A stretch of DNA of 64,000 bases from Thermoanaerobacterales bacterium UBA4880 (GCA_002399285.1 DHDI01000002.1:3728-67727), one strand, 5' to 3'. Shown: positions 43,717 through 52,923, counted from the first letter of the stretch. The notes: a model not told the origin generated them from the sequence alone. Numbers and translations: made by a program.

Positions 43717-44784
43717 TCAATTGTCCTGAAATCTTTCCAATGTGAGGTCTATGAGCTCATCCAACAGCTTCCCATAACTTGTGCCGCAGGCCTCCCAAAG
43801 CTTTGGGTACATGCTCACATCGGTGAATCCGGGTATGGTGTTGAGTTCGCTTACGTATATCCTCTGCGTATCCTCCTCATAGAGGAAATCCACCCTGGCC
43901 ATCCCCTTGCAGTCAAGGGCCTTGTAAGCCCTAACGGCCAGGCCCCTTATCTCCTCTATCTTATCTTCCGGTATTCCCGCGGGTATGAGCAGTCTGGTCG
44001 CCTTGTCATAGTACTTGGCCTGGTAGTCATAAAACTCTCTTTCTGGTATTATCTCTCCCACCGTGGAAGCGGCCGGGTCTTCGTTCCCCAGGACCGCGCA
44101 CTCGACGTCCCTGCAGTTTATGGCCTTCTCCGCTATCAGCTTGCTGTCATAGCGGGACGCAAGATCGACGGCCTCCTTGAGCTCCCTCCTGTCATGCGCC
44201 TTGGTGATGCCGACGCTGGAACCCAAATTGGCCGGTTTTATGAAATTGGGATATCCGATATCGGCCTCTATCTCCTCCGTCAACGCATTTTCCTCCGCGT
44301 GCCATCTCTTTCTGGTAAATGCGTCATAAGGAGCTATGGGAAGCCCGGCATGCTCAAAGAGCCTTTTTGTGACCACCTTATCCATGCCTGTGGAAGATGC
44401 CGTAACTCCGGCGCCGACATAGGGTATATTCGCCAGCTCCAGCAGGCCCTGTATGGTGCCGTCTTCTCCCTTGGGCCCGTGCAGCACGGGGAACACCACA
44501 TCCAAATGCATAAGTTTCATGTTGCCGTCCGCAAAATACAGCAGCCCCTTGTAGGACGGGTCGGGCGGCAATATGGCCTTATAGGAGTCAGACACCCAGT
44601 CCCCCTTGGGAAGATCGTCAATACTGCCTTTATATAGATACCAATGCCCTTTCTTGGTTATACCTATGGGCACTATATCGTATTTTCTTCTGTTTAGATT
44701 GTTCATCACGGATACGGCGGACATCAGCGATATTTCGTGTTCTCCCGATTGTCCTCCGAATAAGACCCCCAGTTTTAAAGACAA
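43717..44784 (-). CDS. ddl: D-alanine-D-alanine ligase
   Basis: 355 residues from a TTG at 44784, six bases behind GGAGGAG. The upstream TTG of the longer frame overlaps that site. ATP-grasp motifs: VLFGGQSGEHEISLMSA, KPANLGSSVGITKAHD, and ELNTIPGFTDVSMYPKLW at the end of the active site. It makes the D-Ala-D-Ala dipeptide for peptidoglycan precursors. Single gene between the arc operon and a cation exporter. Confidence 0.93.
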   Translation of the reverse strand: MSLKLGVLFGGQSGEHEISLMSAVSVMNNLNRRKYDIVPIGITKKGHWYLYKGSIDDLPKGDWVSDSYKAILPPDPSYKGLLYFADGNMKLMHLDVVFPVLHGPKGEDGTIQGLLELANIPYVGAGVTASSTGMDKVVTKRLFEHAGLPIAPYDAFTRKRWHAEENALTEEIEADIGYPNFIKPANLGSSVGITKAHDRRELKEAVDLASRYDSKLIAEKAINCRDVECAVLGNEDPAASTVGEIIPEREFYDYQAKYYDKATRLLIPAGIPEDKIEEIRGLAVRAYKALDCKGMARVDFLYEEDTQRIYVSELNTIPGFTDVSMYPKLWEACGTSYGKLLDELIDLTLERFQDN

Positions 44785-44881
44785 ATAAAACTCCTCCAAT
44801 CATTTTTGTAGAATTGCATTGTTTTATCTTATTCTATTCTCAAACCGCGGGAAATAGCAACATAACATATTGAAATATCCT

Positions 44882-45763
44882 TCAAGATTGTTGCTCTTTA
44901 CTATTTTCTTCGTCGGGTTCGATATGGATGGTGACGTCGGTTATGCCGGGATAGGCAGCTTTCAGTTTATTTTCTATGACGTCGCATATTTCATGGGCCT
45001 TTAATACGCTTAAGTCTTCGTCCACCAACACATGCAGGTCCACCTTTATATCATCCTCCCGGCCCCTCGTCCTTACCTTATGGCATGATTTCACTCCTTC
45101 TATGCCATTGACGAGCCGTTCGATGCCTTGTTCATCCAGTACAGCCGAATCGACGAGCACGTCGGTACTTTTGGAAAATATCTCAAAAGCGGCCCGGCCT
45201 ATCATTATCACAATAAATATCGAGACCGCCACGTCGGCGATGCGTATCCCGAATCTGGCAAATATGAGACCGGCGATAACGGAAAGTGAAACGAGAACGT
45301 CGCTGGACGTATGGATCGAATCAGACTCCAGAAAGTCGCTTTTGAGTTCCTTGGCTTTTTTCTTTTCAAATCCCGCCACAAATATATTTATCAATATGGT
45401 TATTATCATAACCGCAAAGCTGTACACATTGGCGTCCACCTCGACCGGGTGATTGATCCTATCAACTGCCCCCGATACAACTTCAAAGCATACGGCTACC
45501 AGCATCACGCCTATTACCAGCGTCACCATGGTCTCAATCTTTTTATGACCGTAGGGATGCTTCTCATCGGAAGGCTTGTATGCAAAGGAGATCCCGACAA
45601 GCCCTATGATGTTGCTGCTTGCATCGGCGAGGGAATGATATCCGTCCGCCACCATGCTCATAGAATTTATCATATGCCCCGTCGCTATTTTCAGAGTACA
45701 CACAAGTATATTGCATAAAAGCACCGTAAGATTGACGCGGGATATACTTTTATAGCTGTCCAT
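44882..45763 (-). CDS. cation diffusion facilitator exporter
   Basis: 293 residues from the ATG at 45763 behind GAGGAGGA. Six transmembrane helices include the metal site MVADGYHSLADASSNIIG (Asp/His set of TM2) and the HPYGHKKIE loop. A cytoplasmic C-terminal domain follows (DDIKVDLHVLVDEDLSVLKA). CDF proteins export Zn, Fe, Mn or Co by proton exchange; the ion cannot be fixed here. A weak Fur/MntR-like dyad lies about 100 bp upstream. Confidence 0.92.
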   Translation of the reverse strand: MDSYKSISRVNLTVLLCNILVCTLKIATGHMINSMSMVADGYHSLADASSNIIGLVGISFAYKPSDEKHPYGHKKIETMVTLVIGVMLVAVCFEVVSGAVDRINHPVEVDANVYSFAVMIITILINIFVAGFEKKKAKELKSDFLESDSIHTSSDVLVSLSVIAGLIFARFGIRIADVAVSIFIVIMIGRAAFEIFSKSTDVLVDSAVLDEQGIERLVNGIEGVKSCHKVRTRGREDDIKVDLHVLVDEDLSVLKAHEICDVIENKLKAAYPGITDVTIHIEPDEENSKEQQS

Positions 45764-45863
45764 CAATAAATCCTCCTCAAAAACACTACCGGCTTCTTTC
45801 AATTGAAATTTATTAACCCTATTATATGCATGTTATATGATAATTGCAACAGTTATTTCTTAA

Positions 45864-45878
45864 TATTAATTATTATCA
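45864..45878. promoter_or_regulatory. possible Fur/MntR-like operator before the CDF gene
   Basis: Reads TGATAATAATTAATA on the minus strand: the left 7-mer of a Fur-type box is perfect, the right matches 5 of 7. AT-rich surroundings make chance likely. Confidence 0.25.
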
Positions 45879-46011
45879 ATTGAAAATAAAAACCGTTTGC
45901 GGTTATCATTTCCCCTTTGCCGAGTATTTTATTTTGTTTCCGCACTTCTGCGCAGAAAACAAGCGAAAAATCGTTATGCTGCAAACGCCGTATTCACAGT
46001 AAAGTCAATAA

Positions 46012-46040
46012 TTGACACCCTTGCATCACGATCATATAAT
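46012..46040 (+). promoter_or_regulatory. perfect-consensus sigmaA promoter of the CPBP gene
   Basis: TTGACA, 17-nt spacer, TATAAT: both hexamers match consensus exactly. Transcription should start near 46047. Confidence 0.85.
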
Positions 46041-46059
46041 TAAAGTAAGCGGGGCATAG

Positions 46060-46884
46060 ATGATCAAACGGAAAGGAACACTTTTTAATATGAAAAAGTT
46101 ATTGACCGTATTGCTCAAATCGATCATATTCTTTATAGGATGGACGCTGTGCGTAGGTCTCATACCGGTACCGGAGTCGGATGATCCGGCTGTCTGGCGG
46201 TTTTGGGCGGAACTTATACCGTTTTTAAGTATCGCTGCTTTGAGTTATATTTTTTGGCTCGTCGAAAAGAAAAAAATCAGTCTGCACATATTTGATAGGC
46301 CACTTTATAGTATTCTTATAGGCATTATAACGGGTGCCCTATGGCTGGGCTTATCCGTTGGCATATTGGCATTGATGGGAGTCATACGTATAGAAGGCGG
46401 TAACAGCATTCCGTTGTTTTGGTTGTGGCTGATCTCGGCATTATTAAACACCATAATGCAGGAACTATTAGTCCGCGGCTATCTGTACAGACTGATAAAG
46501 TACGGTTATAGCACCGTTGCTGCCGCCGTCGTTACGACCGCCCTGTTTACCCTTATGCATGGGGGAGCCTTTGAGGCAGGCATCATCCCCGTCTTAAACG
46601 TCGTGACCATGAGTCTCTTTATGACGGCGGTCATGGAATATACCGGCTCCCTGACGGCGCCCATAGTGATGCACTTTTTGTGGAACGGCGTCGGCTCCAT
46701 CATACTCGGAGGGGTATCCTTAGCGGATGATTATCCCCATCTGCTCAATATGACCTTTGCCGGAAACCGGCTGCTGTCGGGAGGCATATATAAAATCGAA
46801 GGAAGTATCATAGTACTGCTGCTGAACATGCTATTTACGGCAATATTTGTCCTGTCGATCAGGAAACGCCGGCTAAGCAGGTAA
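46060..46884 (+). CDS. CPBP-family intramembrane protease
   Basis: 274 residues, or 264 if the ATG at 46090 is used; both have only moderate sites. Six to eight hydrophobic helices carry the three family motifs: MQELLVRGYLYRL, where the usual EExxxR is QExxxR, then LFTLMHGG, then HFLWNGVG. CPBP/Rce1 proteins cleave or modify peptides within the membrane, sometimes for bacteriocin immunity. The loss of the first motif-1 Glu could weaken or alter catalysis. It has a perfect sigmaA promoter and no co-transcribed neighbour. Confidence 0.82.
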   Translation: MIKRKGTLFNMKKLLTVLLKSIIFFIGWTLCVGLIPVPESDDPAVWRFWAELIPFLSIAALSYIFWLVEKKKISLHIFDRPLYSILIGIITGALWLGLSVGILALMGVIRIEGGNSIPLFWLWLISALLNTIMQELLVRGYLYRLIKYGYSTVAAAVVTTALFTLMHGGAFEAGIIPVLNVVTMSLFMTAVMEYTGSLTAPIVMHFLWNGVGSIILGGVSLADDYPHLLNMTFAGNRLLSGGIYKIEGSIIVLLLNMLFTAIFVLSIRKRRLSR

Positions 46885-46965
46885 AAGCACCGCTACAGAA
46901 AAAATAAATAATTTTTGAGATTTTTTCTCAAATATATTGTATTTTACTGTTGAATTTGGACATCT

Positions 46966-47551
46966 TTGGATATGAAAGCCGGGTCACAGCGGACCCTTGA
47001 TGAAAATCTTATACTTCAGGATGGGCAGCGTATCTTAGCCTCCGCCGTTATATATGGTGCAAACGCAAGCGGAAAATCTTCTATCATTATGTCCATGGCT
47101 CTCATGAGAAATATCATATTACAGGGCTCGCTCGAAGCCGCATCTCCCGCTTTGAATAACCTTGAATTTTATCCTTTTGTTCATAGTTCCAAACAGAGTC
47201 CTATGTTATTTGAAACAGAATTCATAGATGAAGGCTGCCATTTCATCTATTCTTTTGAAATTATGATAAAGACCTTTGACATGGAAAAACGGCGTCAGAT
47301 AACTTCGGAACAGCTTTGGATAAAGAGAGGCAAAAGAATGGTCCCAATTTTTGAACGAGATCTGCAAAAGGTTTCTGTCAACCGTGATAAGCGGGTGCTC
47401 TCCCTTATACAATATGATGAAAAGCTCTTGCTCTGCCGACGTCAGAAACGATCAGAATTACCTGATAAATTACTTTAAGGGGAAATACGGCGCGCTTCCT
47501 TATATGGATTTTTCCAAACTACTCCATGGAGAACCAGGGGGGAAGGAGTGA
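46966..47551 (+). pseudogene. decayed AAA ATPase of a defence-type pair (AAA_15-like)
   Basis: The frame opens without the family's N-terminus (a TGA lies at 46951) at DMKAGSQRTLDENLIL, then Walker A VIYGANASGKSSIIM. After about 150 codons the phase shifts: VRNDQNYLINYFKGKYGALP in another frame forms the C-terminus, ending in ATGA overlap with the next gene. Walker B and signature regions are missing, so there is also a large internal deletion. Intact relatives of about 400 residues pair with RloB-like proteins in phage-defence-type loci. Clearly not functional. Confidence 0.65.
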
Positions 47552-47663
47552 TGTACCACAAAACATACTTTTGCGTTTGCGAAGGCCGGCAGGAAGAGAT
47601 AATCCCGATTTTTCCATTCATGAATTTTTAAGAAACGTCTTAAAAGAATGCGGTGAAATATAA
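47551..47663 (+). pseudogene. decayed RloB-like gene
   Basis: Starts in ATGA overlap with the ATPase relic behind GGAAGGAG. MYHKTYFCVCEGRQEEIIPI resembles the TOPRIM-like start (VCEGxxEE) of RloB proteins. In a second frame the C-terminus PDFSIHEFLRNVLKECGEI follows almost at once, so the middle of the gene has been deleted. The family assignment rests on this short match and on its ATPase partner. Confidence 0.45.
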
Positions 47664-47687
47664 GGACCGGGGATCACTCCCCGGCCT
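47664..47687. repeat. 24-bp direct duplication, left copy (terminator hairpin)
   Basis: Identical to 47859-47882. It contains CCGGGG/CCCCGG around ATCACT. The two copies flank the 171-bp element exactly. Confidence 0.85.
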
Positions 47688-47858
47688 CAGACCGATGACA
47701 AAGTCGCGCAACCGCGAAATTGCACTGCAATTTTGCTTGCTGGCGTTGGCTGCGCTTGCAAATTGCAGTCACATACGTTTAAGTATGCTCCTTTATTTGC
47801 AAGTTTGCCGCCTTGCCTTGCACTATTTGTCACGGTCTGCCAGTTTGTCTACAATCTG
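47688..47858 (+). mobile_element. 171-bp MITE-like element, copy 4 (full length)
   Basis: Runs from CAGACCGATGACAAA to GTCTACAATCTG; the ends match as inverted repeats at 11 of 15 positions. Internal dyads include CTTGCAAAT/ATTTGCAAG and CATAC/GTATG. Same length as the copy at 6617-6787 and highly similar throughout, in opposite orientation. Frames within it are repeat by-products. Confidence 0.85.
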
Positions 47859-47888
47859 GGACCGGGGATCACTCCCCGGCCTTTTTTA
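47859..47888 (+). terminator. terminator hairpin, right copy of the duplication
   Basis: CCGGGG/CCCCGG with a 6-nt loop followed by CCTTTTTT. It ended the ATPase/RloB-like transcript and lies against the SASP stop codon. Confidence 0.8.
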
Positions 47889-48074
47889 AGGGCGGCTTCC
47901 GTGTTCTTTTTGAACGCTCTTTTCCGCCCTCTCTATAGCCAGCTTGACCAGATTGCCGCAGTTACGCGAAGATACTCCTCCCCAGCCCTCCCTGGCTACA
48001 ATGTCGTCCACTCCTAATTCTCTGGCAAGTTCGTACTTCAAATTGTCAGACATAACTCCGTTTTTTCGAGACAT
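47886..48074 (-). CDS. small acid-soluble spore protein, alpha/beta type (SspF-like)
   Basis: 62 residues from the ATG at 48074 (GGGGAG upstream): MSRKNGVMSDNLKYELAREL then DIVAREGWGGVSSRNCGNLV. This matches the DNA-binding SASP family with its GPR-cleavage-type ELG region and the GWGGVSSRxxG motif. It coats spore DNA in the forespore. A sigmaG-type promoter lies at 48120-48149. The longer frame up to 48158 has no site. It is directly downstream of ypeB. Confidence 0.88.
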   Translation of the reverse strand: MSRKNGVMSDNLKYELARELGVDDIVAREGWGGVSSRNCGNLVKLAIERAEKSVQKEHGSRP

Positions 48075-48119
48075 ATCTGACTCATCTCCCCACCAGAATT
48101 TGAGGTTTCCCTCGTCCTC

Positions 48120-48149
48120 TATTATGCCCTTAAGGGTGATAATTATTGA
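48120..48149 (-). promoter_or_regulatory. sigmaG-type promoter of the SASP gene
   Basis: Minus strand TCAATA, 17-nt spacer, CATAATA: the -10 matches the sigmaG consensus CATAMTA exactly, the -35 differs from TGMATA by one base. Suits forespore expression known for SASP genes. Confidence 0.65.
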
Positions 48150-48154
48150 ACTCA

Positions 48155-49510
48155 TCACATGGTAAGTTTGCCCTCATCCGTGTCGATGACCTGCAGTACC
48201 TGCTCCTCATTGCCGTTTTGTGCATTTATATATACGTAATAGGTATTGCCGCCGTATTCTCCCATAAACTCGTATGTCAGGACTTCTTTTCCGCCCGGCA
48301 AGGGTATAACCGCGAGCCTGGTCTGCTTTATGTCAAGGTTGAGACTGACCTTGTCTTCGGCCTGGCCTTGTGTCAGCTTAGGTGCGGGAATTGCCCTCTC
48401 CATATGCGACATATAATAATTCATTGCGTCGAACCCTACCACGCTGCCATTGTCCAGCGCTACCTTGACCTTTATCAAATCTGGATAGTATATGGTGCCG
48501 TCCTTGCAGTATGCATAATTTATAACCGCCGTACTGTCGTACTTCATGGAGTAGGTAGGCGTCATTCCCTCGTATCCGTTTGCCTTCAGAAATTTGTCCG
48601 CATAATTTTCGGCCTGCTTGACCGGCATGTTGACCTTGCTGACAGTCCTGTTGTCTATCATCCATATGATGTGTCCGCCGATCTTGCTGACATTGAGGAA
48701 ACAATCCGAAACTCCGTTTTTGACCTCTAATCCCAAACCCTGTATGGGCTGATTTACATAGCTGTATTGACCGATGCTGTCGGCAGACTTTATGCCGAGA
48801 AAACTCAGCACCTTCTTTTTTGCGCCGTTCAGGTCAACGCTTTCGCCCGTCACGCCCTTTGGCTGCGTCTTTTCCAGTGCAGATGAAAACGGGCCGTCAT
48901 ATATCAGCGTCGGCATGCTGGCCATGTTTTTTTCAACGCTTTCAAAATTACTGCCCACAAGTTTATCCGAAATATTATCCAGCCGGGTCCCTCCCCTGCT
49001 TCTCAGGTCGCTGAACGCCAAGTCCCCCGCAGCTAGCTCATCCTGCAGTTTATGAAGCTCGGTCGAGACCTCACCCGTCATGCTGTGCAGCTGCGATAGA
49101 TTTTTTCTGTCCTCGTCGGAGAATTCCTCGCCCCTCGCCCTCTTTCTCTCAAGACTGTACGAATAGTCGCCAATCTGATTTAAAAGCTTGGTCGTATTCT
49201 CCACCGTACTCGACGGCACCGGCAGCTGCCCCAGCGCCTCTATGGCCGTAAACGCCCTCCTGTGTATATCCGTGAGCGTCAGGATATCCATATCCTCTTC
49301 CTCTGCCACTTGAAGCTTAGACAAGCTTATCTGCATGTTTTCCACATTGTCCACAAGCTGATAAAACGCTCTGTCATACTGGCCGTTAAGATAGCGGTAA
49401 TAAAACGTCTTCTGATTATACTGATATATCCCGAATACGCCCAGACCGATCACCGCAGCAACCATTATTATACTTATTACGTTAGTCTTTTTCAGTTTCA
49501 CTCTTTTCAC
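48155..49510 (-). CDS. ypeB: germination protein YpeB
   Basis: 451 residues. An N-terminal anchor (NVISIIMVAAVIGLGVFGIY) follows the basic start MKRVKLKKT. An extended helical region follows, then PepSY-type repeats, for example LTQGQAEDKVSLNLDIKQTR and QVIDTDEGKLTM at the end. YpeB stabilises and localises the cortex-lytic enzyme SleB, and the two depend on each other. Its ATG overlaps the sleB stop by 4 bp, the conserved sleB-ypeB operon. Confidence 0.94.
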   Translation of the reverse strand: MKRVKLKKTNVISIIMVAAVIGLGVFGIYQYNQKTFYYRYLNGQYDRAFYQLVDNVENMQISLSKLQVAEEEDMDILTLTDIHRRAFTAIEALGQLPVPSSTVENTTKLLNQIGDYSYSLERKRARGEEFSDEDRKNLSQLHSMTGEVSTELHKLQDELAAGDLAFSDLRSRGGTRLDNISDKLVGSNFESVEKNMASMPTLIYDGPFSSALEKTQPKGVTGESVDLNGAKKKVLSFLGIKSADSIGQYSYVNQPIQGLGLEVKNGVSDCFLNVSKIGGHIIWMIDNRTVSKVNMPVKQAENYADKFLKANGYEGMTPTYSMKYDSTAVINYAYCKDGTIYYPDLIKVKVALDNGSVVGFDAMNYYMSHMERAIPAPKLTQGQAEDKVSLNLDIKQTRLAVIPLPGGKEVLTYEFMGEYGGNTYYVYINAQNGNEEQVLQVIDTDEGKLTM

Positions 49511-50181
49511 CTCGCAAACCTATGCCGGCCAATAACGGTTATTACTTGCCTGGACCATATCCAGCCGCTCGTGGCTTTAGCCGGATTGTAGTAATAGATC
49601 GCCCCGCCGGAAGGGTCCCAGCCGCTTAAAGCATCCCGTGCCGCCCTTATCGAATCGCTGTCCGGCTCCAGCCACATCTGACCGTCCGCGACCGCAGTAA
49701 AGGCGCCCGGCTGATATATCACCCCGGAAATGGAATTGGGAAACTTAGAACTCTTCACCCTGTTTAAAATCACGGCGCCGACAGCTACCTTCCCGACATA
49801 CGGCTCGCCCCTCGCCTCACCGTGTATCAGCCTGGCCAGCACCATATAGTCGTCCCTGTTGGATACGCCCCGTGACGGAGACGCGGCGGATGCCGCAGTG
49901 ATCCTCATTCCCAGAGCGCGTTTTGTCGCGTTGCCCATGATGCCGTCAGGCGTAATTCCATTCTTTTTTTGGAATTTTATAACGGCCTGATACAGTTTTG
50001 CCCCATACACCGAGTCCAGAACGCCCTTATAATAACCCCAGTTTTTTAAATTCTTTTGCGCCTGCAATACCTCCCCTCCCTTGGATCCCCATGACAGGGA
50101 AGCACAGTAAGCCGCTCCCTCTATACCCATCGTCATTACCAAGATCATTGTCAAAAACAGACTTTTATATCTTCTCTGCAT
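49507..50181 (-). CDS. sleB: spore cortex-lytic enzyme SleB
   Basis: 224 residues. A signal peptide (KSLFLTMILVMTMGIEGAAY) precedes a peptidoglycan-binding domain (VLQAQKNLKNWGYYKGVLDS). The hydrolase_2 (CwlJ/SleB) catalytic domain follows with the catalytic Glu in LIHGEARGEPYVGK and the conserved GGAIYYYNPAKATSGWIW. It is a lytic transglycosylase that degrades cortex at germination. GAGGAG precedes the ATG. A weak sigmaG-like element (AGAATA, 18-nt spacer, AAAAATA at 50261-50231) could drive it. Confidence 0.94.
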   Translation of the reverse strand: MQRRYKSLFLTMILVMTMGIEGAAYCASLSWGSKGGEVLQAQKNLKNWGYYKGVLDSVYGAKLYQAVIKFQKKNGITPDGIMGNATKRALGMRITAASAASPSRGVSNRDDYMVLARLIHGEARGEPYVGKVAVGAVILNRVKSSKFPNSISGVIYQPGAFTAVADGQMWLEPDSDSIRAARDALSGWDPSGGAIYYYNPAKATSGWIWSRQVITVIGRHRFAR

Positions 50182-50356
50182 GATATCTCCTCACAGTCTT
50201 CGATAATCATCATATTCTCTGTATAATCGCTATTTTTTGTCTAAAGCAGTATTTTTATTCTCAGTAGTTAATTCATATAATATATTAAAAAGACTGAAAA
50301 TAATTTTACCGCGTCAACGGTATATATAATCAAATAAATATATGGGAGGGATAGCT

Positions 50357-52000
50357 TTGAAAGGGAAAACAGCGGTTTTAACGGTAGTGCTTCTTGTCTT
50401 GAGCATGGCCCTGTCCGCATGCGGAGTCCAAAACACCGGACAGAACAAGCAGCAGTCTTCACCCGGCGATCAGGTAAAACCGGCGGAGATAACGGCAAAT
50501 CTGCAGACCGAACCTCAAAGTATAGATCCCGCAAAAAACACGGCCATCGACGGAGGTACCGTCATCTATCACGTCTTTGAGGGACTGACCCGCCTGGATA
50601 AAAACAACAAAGCCCAGCCCGCCGTGGCAAAGAGCTGGGATATATCGGCGGACAACCTCACCTACACGTTCCATCTGCGGGACGGCGTCAAATGGTCCGA
50701 CGGCACAGCCGTAACCGCAAAGGATTTTGAATATGCGTGGAAGAGAGTGCTGAACCCAGATACCGGCTCGGAGTATGCGTATCAGCTGTATTACATCAAG
50801 AATGGAGAGAAGTACAATACCGGCAAGGCAAAGGCCGAGGATGTCGGCGTTGCGGCCAAGGGCGACGGCACTTTAGTGCTTACCCTGGAGTCGCCCACGC
50901 CTTATATACTGGAACTTCTGGCATTCTTTACTTATATGCCCGTAAGGAAGGATATTGTGGAGGCACATCCCGAGGACTGGACACAGTCCCCCAATACTTA
51001 TATAGGCGACGGGGCCTTTGTCATGGACGCCTGGAACCACAATGACTCTATCATCCTTGGAAAAAATCCTGAGTATTGGGATATTAAGAGGATCAAACCC
51101 GACAAAGTCACATTTTTGATGATAAACGACTCCAGCACCGAACTGGCGGAGTTTGAAAACGGCCGCCTTGACTTTGGAAGCAATCCGCCCGCCGATGATT
51201 TTCAGCGGCTGAAAGAGAAGGGCGTGCTGAACATAGACCCCAATCTGGCTACCTATGGGTATTTGTTCAATACGAAGGCAGCGCCCTTTGACGACCCCAA
51301 GGTCAGAAAGGCATTTTCCCTGGCCATAGACAGAAAGGCCATAGTGGAAACGCCTCCGTCCACCGGCGAAAAACCTGCGGGCGGATGGGTATCCCCCGGT
51401 ATACCCGATGCGGACCCGACCAAGGACTTCAGGGACGTAGGTGGAAACTATTATGATATAGATAAGGCCGACGCCGAAGAGGCTCAGAAGCTGCTTTCCG
51501 AGGCCGGCTACCCCGGAGGCAAGGGCCTGCCTAAGGTAACGCTGCTGTATAATACCAGCGAGGATCATAAGCGGATAGCAGAGATGCTGCAGGAGATGTG
51601 GAAGAAAAACCTGGGCGTGGACGTGCAGCTTTCCAATGAGGAGTGGCAGGTATTTTTGCAGGACAGGGCAAACGGCAAATATCAGCTGGCACGGCTGGGA
51701 TGGTTTGCCGACTATATAGACCCCATGACCTTCCTCGACATGTTCACCACGGGCAGCGGCAACAATGACGCCGATTGGAGTAATGCGGAATACGATAAGC
51801 TGATAGCCAAGGCCAAGCAGACAAACGATCCTGCCGAGCGCATGAAATACATGCATCAGGCCGAGGATATCCTCATGGACCAAATGGTGGTATTGCCCAT
51901 ATACTTCTATATAGACGACTACGTCGCGCAGACCAATCTCAAGGGGTATCACGAGGACCCGTTGGGATACAGTTATTTCCACGAGGCATATAAGGAATAG
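50357..52000 (+). CDS. OppA-type oligopeptide-binding lipoprotein (A)
   Basis: 547 residues from a TTG behind GGGAGGGATAGC. A lipoprotein signal (VLTVVLLVLSMALSACGVQ) is followed by the family 5 solute-binding fold: LQTEPQSIDPAKNTAIDGG, GLTRLDKNNKAQPAVAKSWD, FTYMPVRKDIVEAHPEDW and SLAIDRKAIVE. It captures peptides for an Opp/Dpp importer, but no permease or ATPase lies nearby. A closely similar paralog is at 58547-60178. A terminator follows immediately. Confidence 0.92.
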   Translation: MKGKTAVLTVVLLVLSMALSACGVQNTGQNKQQSSPGDQVKPAEITANLQTEPQSIDPAKNTAIDGGTVIYHVFEGLTRLDKNNKAQPAVAKSWDISADNLTYTFHLRDGVKWSDGTAVTAKDFEYAWKRVLNPDTGSEYAYQLYYIKNGEKYNTGKAKAEDVGVAAKGDGTLVLTLESPTPYILELLAFFTYMPVRKDIVEAHPEDWTQSPNTYIGDGAFVMDAWNHNDSIILGKNPEYWDIKRIKPDKVTFLMINDSSTELAEFENGRLDFGSNPPADDFQRLKEKGVLNIDPNLATYGYLFNTKAAPFDDPKVRKAFSLAIDRKAIVETPPSTGEKPAGGWVSPGIPDADPTKDFRDVGGNYYDIDKADAEEAQKLLSEAGYPGGKGLPKVTLLYNTSEDHKRIAEMLQEMWKKNLGVDVQLSNEEWQVFLQDRANGKYQLARLGWFADYIDPMTFLDMFTTGSGNNDADWSNAEYDKLIAKAKQTNDPAERMKYMHQAEDILMDQMVVLPIYFYIDDYVAQTNLKGYHEDPLGYSYFHEAYKE

Positions 52001-52009
52001 GACATATAA

Positions 52010-52047
52010 AGATCAGTCTCCCGAAAGTTATGAGAGGCTGATCTTTT
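52010..52047 (+). terminator. terminator of peptide-binding gene A
   Basis: AGATCAGTCTC (52010-52020) pairs with GAGGCTGATCT (52034-52044), one G-U; TTTT follows. Confidence 0.8.
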
Positions 52048-52050
52048 ATG

Positions 52051-52923
52051 TTACTTTTCACCGCCGGTGGTCAGCGGAAATGTGACTTTCCAGTTTCCCT
52101 TCGTGTTCATCCTATTGGAATAGTAGTCTCCCAGCAGCTTATAGTTTGCTATCTCATCCGGTGAAACATCGAAGATGAATTCCTGATAGTCGGTGCGCTC
52201 GCCGGTATTCATATCCTCCGCAAAGGAAATACTGTCATAGAACACATTGTTTCCTCCGGCATCGGTCAGCCGAAGGTCCCCATGGGTATCCAGCGTCAGT
52301 TTATCCCGCGTCATTACCTGAATGTGCAATTCATCATTTATATAGCCTATCCCCGTTATATCCATGCCTTCTCCCGCGGAACATATGGGGTCTCCGGGAA
52401 TCAGCACCGTATATGAGTCGGGTTCCCTTCCATTGACGGAGGAATATCCGACGACCGTATACTTAATTCCATATCCCGAGTTGAGCACATATGTGTCCTC
52501 TGCTTTGACGGCCGAGGTTAGATCAAGCGGAATTGGGATATTCTCCTCAGTTACCTTGCGGCTAAGAAATTCCCTCACAGAAAACGTCACCTTACTTTTT
52601 CCCGGTGCAATGTCTTTGCCGTTCATTGTGGAGATAGTGATGAGAAAAGCCGCGGTATTGGTCTTTTCATCGAATGCTGCCTGCGTGCAGTTTGCCGCGC
52701 TGTCAAAGGGAATATGCAAAGAATAGCTGTCAAACAGATCTGTGGCGGCATCCACCCTGCCTCCGGTGAGGTCGCGCATCGTTACGTAGATCTGCGCCGT
52801 GTCGCCGTGAATATGCGTAGATACGACCTCCATGCGGATGCCGTTGTCATCGCAGGATTCCTCTATGGGAATGAAATACTGTGCGGCCGCCGGCGAAACC
52901 CCCCTCTCTACAATTAATACCTT
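52051..52923 (-). pseudogene. 5'-truncated DUF4179-like anti-sigma/extracellular domain gene
   Basis: The open frame begins after a TAA at 52924 with no start codon or ribosome site until an ATG at 52833, which also lacks one. The product part QYFIPIEESCDDNGIRMEVV then HIHGDTAQIYVTMRDLTGGR resembles the extracytoplasmic part of DUF4179 proteins, which follow ECF sigma genes and carry an N-terminal anti-sigma and membrane segment, both missing. The rest is two beta-rich domains. It is probably an expired gene fragment; the family call is from remembered pattern. Confidence 0.5.

Noticed and set aside
46914..46932. TTTGAGA/TCTCAAA hairpin after the CPBP gene as terminator
   Set aside because: The T-run forms the loop, not the tail, and the stem is weak.
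47688..47858. Group IIC intron remnant, as those also insert after terminator stems
   Set aside because: The ends are CAGACC/ACAATCTG rather than GTGYG..AY and no domain V or reverse transcriptase is seen.
47653..48017. Short plus-strand frames of 78 and 94 codons
   Set aside because: They read through the repeat element and terminator hairpins and share only the repeat-derived part.
50873..51982. 369-codon frame antisense to the peptide-binding gene A
   Set aside because: A shadow of a strongly coding frame; no signals of its own. The same applies to the 381-codon frame opposite gene B.
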